Shown here: positions 34,404-39,353 of the stretch, one piece after another
Layout: each line of letters starts with the position of its first letter
Position numbering within the stretch: the first letter of the stretch is position 1
Origin: a bacterium
Lineage (GTDB): Bacteria > Patescibacteriota > Minisyncoccia > Moranbacterales > UBA2206
Reading direction: 5' to 3'
NCBI GenBank assembly: GCA_021788105.1
Contig: JAJYKZ010000008.1
Span: forward strand, 1 to 39,353
DNA length: 39,353 nt
The notes under the pieces: model-generated
Told to the model about the DNA's origin: nothing
Databases searched by the model: none
Seen by the model: only the letters and a program-made list of their open reading frames with translations
Position numbers and translations under genes: made by a program

Positions 34404-34727
34404 TTACATCTTAATCTCAATATCCACTCCGGCCGGCAGATCCAAATTGGTCAGGCTATCAATGGTTTTTGGAGTCGGGTTCCAAATATCGATCAATCTC
34501 TTGTGCATCCGCATTTCATACTGATCGCGAGCATCCTTGTGAACGAAAGTCGATTTGTTGACAGTGAACTTTCGGATTTCGGTCGGCAAAGGAACTGGGC
34601 CGGTAATGCTGGCGCCGGTTCTTTCCGCGGTTTCAACAATCTGTCTTGCTGACTGATCAATGATCTTATGATCATATGCCTTGATTCTTATCCTAATTCT
34701 TGATTTTGCTTCTTCTTCCTTAATCAT
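34404..34727 (-). CDS. rpsJ: 30S ribosomal protein S10
   Basis: [41 protein letters not shown]. Confidence 0.97.
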   Translation of the reverse strand: MIKEEEAKSRIRIRIKAYDHKIIDQSARQIVETAERTGASITGPVPLPTEIRKFTVNKSTFVHKDARDQYEMRMHKRLIDIWNPTPKTIDSLTNLDLPAGVDIEIKM

Positions 34728-34788
34728 TTTTTAAATGAAATTTTTAAATTATATATCTTAATTCCAGCAAATCCGCCAACGTTTTTTC

Positions 34789-34817
34789 ATTCTAATCCAA
34801 ATAAAACTTATTGTCAA
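34789..34817 (-). promoter_or_regulatory. Sigma70 promoter of the S10/spc operon
   Basis: Minus strand TTGACA-17 nt-TAGAAT. Confidence 0.8.
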
Positions 34818-34851
34818 ATTTAAACGCCTTCGGCAGCAAGGCTTGTTCTAT

Positions 34852-34880
34852 AAAGCCGCCCATGAAACATAAGCGGCTTA
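34852..34880 (-). terminator. Terminator-like hairpin downstream of tuf
   Basis: Minus strand AAGCCGC-...-GCGGCTTTA; short U-run. Confidence 0.5.
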
Positions 34881-34890
34881 AAGAATAAAC

Positions 34891-36084
34891 CTATTTTATA
34901 ATTTTAGTCACAACACCCGCGCCCACCGTTCTTCCTCCTTCGCGGATAGCGAATCTCATTCCATCTTCCATAGCAACCGGAGCAACGAGCTTAACCGCCA
35001 AGTTAATGGTATCTCCGGGCATAACCATCTCGGTTCCTTCCGGAAGGGTAACTTCTCCGGTAACGTCGGTTGTTCGAATATAGAACTGAGGCTTGTATCC
35101 CTTAAAGAAAGGAGTGTGTCGTCCGCCTTCTTCTTTGGTCAAAACGTAAACTTCGCCTTCAAATTCCGTGTGCGGAGTGATAGTTCCCGGCTTGGCCAAG
35201 ACTTGTCCTCTTTCTACATCTTCTTTTTTAGTTCCTCGAAGCAGAACTCCGGCATTGTCTCCAGCCTGTCCTTTATCGAGAGATTTGTTGAACATTTCAA
35301 TTCCGGTAACGGTAGTTTTTTGAGTAGCTTTCAAACCGACAATCTCAATTTCATCACCGATGTTGACAATACCTCTTTCAATTCTTCCTGTTACTACAGT
35401 TCCGCGGCCTTCAATCGAGAAGATGTCTTCGATCGGCATAAGGAACGGCTTGTCAGTTTCGCGGACCGGTTCCGGGATTTTTTCGTCCAGAGCGGCGATC
35501 AGTTCATTGATCGGTTTGGCCGCTTCTTCATCGGCTGATTTGGATTCCAAAGCTTTCAAAGCGGAACCGCGGATAACTTTCGCGTTGTCGCCGTCAAATT
35601 CATATTTAGTCAAGAGTTCACGGACTTCGGCTTCTACTAGATCAATCAGTTCCGGATCATCTACCATATCAACCTTATTTAAGAAAACAACAATTTCCGG
35701 AACACCCACCTGTTTGGCCAAAAGAATGTGTTCCCGAGTCTGAGGCATCGGACCGTCGGTCGCGGCCACAACCAGGATAGCGCCGTCCATCTGAGCGGCA
35801 CCGGTAATCATGTTCTTGATGTAGTCGGCATGTCCCGGACAATCTACGTGGGCATAGTGCCTTTTGTCAGATTCATATTCGCAGTGGGCGGTCGCAATGG
35901 TAATGCCGCGCTCTCTTTCTTCCGGAGCCTTGTCGATCTCGTCGATTCCTTTTTCCTTAGCCTTTCCCTGAAAAGCAAGTACGTGAAGGATAGCCGCCGT
36001 CAAAGTAGTTTTGCCGTGGTCAACATGACCGATTGTTCCAACGTTGACATGCGGCTTGGTTCGTTGATATTTTTCTGCTGCCAT
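34891..36084 (-). CDS. tuf: Elongation factor Tu
   Basis: [57 protein letters not shown]. Confidence 0.98.
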   Translation of the reverse strand: MAAEKYQRTKPHVNVGTIGHVDHGKTTLTAAILHVLAFQGKAKEKGIDEIDKAPEERERGITIATAHCEYESDKRHYAHVDCPGHADYIKNMITGAAQMDGAILVVAATDGPMPQTREHILLAKQVGVPEIVVFLNKVDMVDDPELIDLVEAEVRELLTKYEFDGDNAKVIRGSALKALESKSADEEAAKPINELIAALDEKIPEPVRETDKPFLMPIEDIFSIEGRGTVVTGRIERGIVNIGDEIEIVGLKATQKTTVTGIEMFNKSLDKGQAGDNAGVLLRGTKKEDVERGQVLAKPGTITPHTEFEGEVYVLTKEEGGRHTPFFKGYKPQFYIRTTDVTGEVTLPEGTEMVMPGDTINLAVKLVAPVAMEDGMRFAIREGGRTVGAGVVTKIIK

Positions 36085-36240
36085 TTTGTTGTTTTAATCG
36101 CATAACTTGCTCCGAACACAAACGGTTCGCAAATAAGTTGCGAATTTATAATTTATTTAGTTAATTTTATCACAAAAAATATTTTAATACAAATCTATTT
36201 TTTGGCAAGCGCCCGTATTTTTTTCACCTGTGGATAACTG

Positions 36241-36522
36241 CTACGCCGCTTCGTAATAAACATTCTCGTCTTCGAATTCTTCGACTTCCATTTTTCCTAT
36301 GTCTTCGAGGTTTATCAACCGGTCTTCCTCCTTCATTTTCCACAAAGCGATATCATTATTGATTTTATCAATCAATTCCTGCTTTGTCAAGCCTTCCACT
36401 TTTTCCTGTTTGATCCGTTTGAATTCTTGAACAGACATCAAAACATAATATTGGTCGCCGTCTTTCAAAACCGCTTTCCCGCCCAAAAGTTCCAGGGCTT
36501 CTTTTAATTTTTTATCCAGCAT
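36241..36522 (-). CDS. Hypothetical protein
   Basis: 93-aa ORF MLDKKLKEALELLGGKAVLKDGDQYYVLMSVQEFKRIKQEKVEGLTKQELIDKIN. Confidence 0.7.
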   Translation of the reverse strand: MLDKKLKEALELLGGKAVLKDGDQYYVLMSVQEFKRIKQEKVEGLTKQELIDKINNDIALWKMKEEDRLINLEDIGKMEVEEFEDENVYYEAA

Positions 36523-36545
36523 ATTTTTTCTATAAAAAATTTAAT

Positions 36546-36860
36546 TTATTTGCCAGTTGATGCCAAAGGCAATTGCTGGGAAAAGACTCTTCCATCGGGA
36601 GTCTGGCAGCTCGGCGGATAGGATTCCAAAATCGGATAGCCGGCTCTCACGCATTGATCAAAGCCGGAGATCAAACTTATATTTCTCCAAGAAAGATTGG
36701 AAATTGCCAAACTCAGCATGGCCAGCAGAAAAACAATGCCGGCTAAAATAATAAGTTTCAATTCGCCCCGTTTCTTATGTTTTTTTGTTTTATGGTTTCT
36801 TGCGGTACGAGCATGCGAAGCGCGGATGCGCGTACGGCGTTTGTGTTTTGTTTTCTCCAT
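36546..36860 (-). CDS. Hypothetical membrane protein, basic N-terminus, one TM, DQCVRAGYPILESYPPSCQTPDGRVF domain
   Basis: MEKTKHKRRTRIRASHARTARNHKTKKHKKRGELKLIILAGIVFLLAML... Confidence 0.7.
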   Translation of the reverse strand: MEKTKHKRRTRIRASHARTARNHKTKKHKKRGELKLIILAGIVFLLAMLSLAISNLSWRNISLISGFDQCVRAGYPILESYPPSCQTPDGRVFSQQLPLASTGK

Positions 36861-36931
36861 ATTAATGAAGATGAGTTTTCTGATTTTATTGTAATACAAT
36901 TTCAGAAAAAGAAAAAGGCTCAGCGCTGATT

Positions 36932-38164
36932 TTATTGGCCATAAAAACTGCCGGCCAGATTATTGTATTGATTAACCTTTTGATTATAGTCAGAAACCTG
37001 TGTGTTGTAAGCACTCGCTTCTTTTTTATATTTCGCAAGCAAGCTGTTGTATTTGTCCACCAAACTGTTGTACTGGCTGTATTCTTTTTTCTGCAAATAT
37101 TTATCCATTTGATTATTAAGGCCGCTCAGTTGGCCGGCATCACCGTCAATCCGTTTCTTTTCTCCAATAAGCGCATTATACTCGTCAGAAATTTTCTGTT
37201 TTAAATTCGCAATCTCGTCCGTCGTGCTGATGGTCTGCGCGATTCCGGCATAAATCTTGCCGTTAGTTTTTTGGAATATTTCCACCGGACCCAGCTTCTT
37301 AGCATCGAAAGGATTGGTTTGCCGGCCTCCTCCGAAATAATTTATTTTCTGAATGCTCTCCGCCTGGTTGGTCGCCGTATTCAGATCCGGAATCATTCCA
37401 ATCTTGTTTCCCGGCGTTGTCGTTTCCGCATAACAATAGCCGGAACCGTAACTGGAATCCTGCGTCGGACACTCAACGCCGATCGCCATATGATTTTCCG
37501 ATTCATAAACAAAAAGTGTCGTGCCATAACCCAGTGCTTTCAGAAGCGAAGCCGCCAAAAAACTTTTATCGGAACAGACGCCCCTATCTTCATATAAAGT
37601 TTCGTAGGGATAATTGGCCGTTCCTCCGGTGCCCGACAAAATCACGTCGGCTTTGGCTGAATCATACGGGATCGATTGCACGAAAGACATCGCCAGCTCC
37701 GCGATTTGATCATCAGAAAGACCGTTCTTTTTTCCGAGCGCCTTGAGATCGGCGGCCACCTTTTCAATCGTGTTATCGCCCGGCGCTTCTTTCATGAACA
37801 TTCCAAAATACTGTTCTTTCCAATCGGCCGGCGGCGCCGCGCCTTCGTAGGAAAAAGTTTTCGGAGCGGAAGAATAAAAGTTGAAATCGGATTGATAGAG
37901 CGTTTCGATCAATTGATAATTTTTCTTGTCGTAAGTCCATTTGTAGGCGATTTCTTTCGGACCGGCCGGCGCGGGAATTTTTCCGGGAGCCACAGAACCC
38001 GCAGGCTTGCCGATCCGAGCCATCTCTGCGGATATTTGACTCAGATCGCCCAAAGCATCCCGCTCAAAATCTTTTCCCGTCTTAACCCAAAAAACCAAAA
38101 TCAGAATTGCCGCGATTGCCAGCAAATTCAAAACAAGAAACGAAATTTTCTTTATTATCTTCAT
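36932..38164 (-). CDS. Transglutaminase-like domain protein with C-terminal coiled coil
   Basis: N-terminal TM; DRGVCSDKSFLAASLLKALGYGTTLFVYESENHMAIGV (Cys...His of transglutaminase-like fold). Confidence 0.8.
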   Translation of the reverse strand: MKIIKKISFLVLNLLAIAAILILVFWVKTGKDFERDALGDLSQISAEMARIGKPAGSVAPGKIPAPAGPKEIAYKWTYDKKNYQLIETLYQSDFNFYSSAPKTFSYEGAAPPADWKEQYFGMFMKEAPGDNTIEKVAADLKALGKKNGLSDDQIAELAMSFVQSIPYDSAKADVILSGTGGTANYPYETLYEDRGVCSDKSFLAASLLKALGYGTTLFVYESENHMAIGVECPTQDSSYGSGYCYAETTTPGNKIGMIPDLNTATNQAESIQKINYFGGGRQTNPFDAKKLGPVEIFQKTNGKIYAGIAQTISTTDEIANLKQKISDEYNALIGEKKRIDGDAGQLSGLNNQMDKYLQKKEYSQYNSLVDKYNSLLAKYKKEASAYNTQVSDYNQKVNQYNNLAGSFYGQ

Positions 38165-38195
38165 CTTATGATTTCAAGTGGCTACATTATAGCAT

Positions 38196-38224
38196 AAAAA
38201 AACCACCCCGCTTGAACGGGGTGG
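38196..38224 (-). terminator. Rho-independent terminator of the HU gene
   Basis: Minus strand CCACCCCG-TTCAAG-CGGGGTGG then TTTTTTT. Confidence 0.85.
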
Positions 38225-38250
38225 AAATATTTTTATATTTTTTGAATCGA

Positions 38251-38532
38251 TTATAAAACTGCTTCTTTGGCGGCTTTTGCCAATCGGAATTTAACGACAG
38301 TTTTAGCGGGAATTTGAATCTTCTCTCCGGTAGCCGGATTGATTCCCTGTCGGGCAGCTCTTTTCACTTTAACCATCTTTCCGAAACCTGGAAGAACAAA
38401 CATCCCGTTCTTCTTGACTTCAACGTAAGCAAGATTTGACAGCACGTCCATAAGGCCGGCTACATCTTTCTTGCTCATTCCGGATTTCTCAGCCAAAGTA
38501 CTGAGAAGCTGCGACTTCGTCATTTTTGCCAT
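38251..38532 (-). CDS. HU-family DNA-binding protein
   Basis: MTKSQLLSTLAEKSGMSKKDVAGLMDVL; VLPGFGKMVKVKRAARQGINPATGEKIQIPAKTVVKFRLAKAAKEAV. Confidence 0.96.
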   Translation of the reverse strand: MAKMTKSQLLSTLAEKSGMSKKDVAGLMDVLSNLAYVEVKKNGMFVLPGFGKMVKVKRAARQGINPATGEKIQIPAKTVVKFRLAKAAKEAVL

Positions 38533-38631
38533 ATTTGTTTTTTAATGATTAGGCTTATTAACACTAGCATTATAGCAGGTTTTTGCAATACCTTCAAAGG
38601 GAAAATAAAAATCAGTCAAGAGCGCGCCCAT

Positions 38632-39279
38632 TTAAAGTTTTTTATTCATTTCATAGGAGGCCAGCGCGATCAAGGCGATAATCGCCAAAATTACAATGAT
38701 ATAAACATAAAAATTTCCGGTTGCCAAAGTATAGCTCAAATAAATGGCCGCGAAAGCAAAGGGAATTTCCACGAGCAAAGTGGCCAGAAGATATTTTTTT
38801 ATCTCATAACCGATGACGCCCAAGGTGTAGCTGGCTATCTCGGAAGGAATGGCAAAACGAAAAAGCACCACCAGTCCGAATTGCGTTCCCGGAGAAATCT
38901 TTTTTTTATAATAATCAATCTTTTTGAAATTGTAATGCCGGCGGAAAAATTTTTCTCCAAAATATTTTCCCAAAGTATAGGCCAGCAAACTCCCCAGAAA
39001 CCAGCCGGCAAGAAGCATCAGGAAGGTCAAAAAATTTCCCCATACCGCGACGGCCGGCGGCACGAGCGGCCAATTGCTAAAAGGAGAAATCAGCACCAAA
39101 AGCACTGAAATTAAAATGAAAATGATAATTCCCAAAACACTGTGAGCCATCAGATAACCGCTGATCGGACCGATATATTTCAAAAACTGGCGCTCCAAAA
39201 TCGAAATGGCAAACAAAAAAACCGCCACCACCAGAATGAGACTTAAAGCCCGCAAAGCAATTTTTGATGATAGTTTCAT
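38632..39279 (-). CDS. VTT (DedA/TVP38/TMEM64)-domain membrane protein
   Basis: Multiple TM segments; SLLAYTLGKYFGEKFFRR; FRFAIPSEIASYTLGVIGYEIKKYLLAT. Confidence 0.8.
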   Translation of the reverse strand: MKLSSKIALRALSLILVVAVFLFAISILERQFLKYIGPISGYLMAHSVLGIIIFILISVLLVLISPFSNWPLVPPAVAVWGNFLTFLMLLAGWFLGSLLAYTLGKYFGEKFFRRHYNFKKIDYYKKKISPGTQFGLVVLFRFAIPSEIASYTLGVIGYEIKKYLLATLLVEIPFAFAAIYLSYTLATGNFYVYIIVILAIIALIALASYEMNKKL

Positions 39280-39353
39280 AAATCAATTATATCACTTTTC
39301 CGCGTAATTCATTATACACCACTAAAGAAAAAGTCCGACCAAGCCGGAATCTT

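Overview
The window looks like a Candidate Phyla Radiation (Patescibacteria, Parcubacteria-like) chromosome segment. The basis is gene content, the absence of an L30 gene between S5 and L15, and AT-rich spacers with dispersed palindromic repeats. Almost everything is on the minus strand. Blocks: (1) secE-nusG-rplK-rplA with a HEPN/MNT toxin-antitoxin pair, a recombinase remnant, a DUF805 fusion protein, tRNA-Ile and tRNA-Ala, murD and a D-aminoacylase-like gene; (2) a probable structured ncRNA or leader between gapA and the D-aminoacylase; (3) a cytosolic [NiFe]-hydrogenase module (small and large subunits, desulfoferrodoxin, zinc-finger-less HypA, hypF C-terminal domain, hypE, hypD, hypC) lying between gapA and fba-tpiA; (4) galT, a GT2 glycosyltransferase, ruvX and a small plus-strand two-gene cassette; (5) the map-adk-secY and spc/S10 ribosomal operons up to tuf; (6) a transglutaminase-like protein, HU and a DedA/VTT membrane protein. 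Most notable: a 298-bp GIY-YIG element bounded by perfect 17-bp terminal inverted repeats sits exactly between the hydrogenase small- and large-subunit genes, and a 67-bp non-coding element at the start of the window has nearly the same termini. Also notable: palindromic repeats translated in frame inside hypF, hypE and hypD; a hydrogenase large subunit that ends exactly at DPCxxCxxH; and an uncharacterised ~170-nt structured RNA with its own promoter and terminator.
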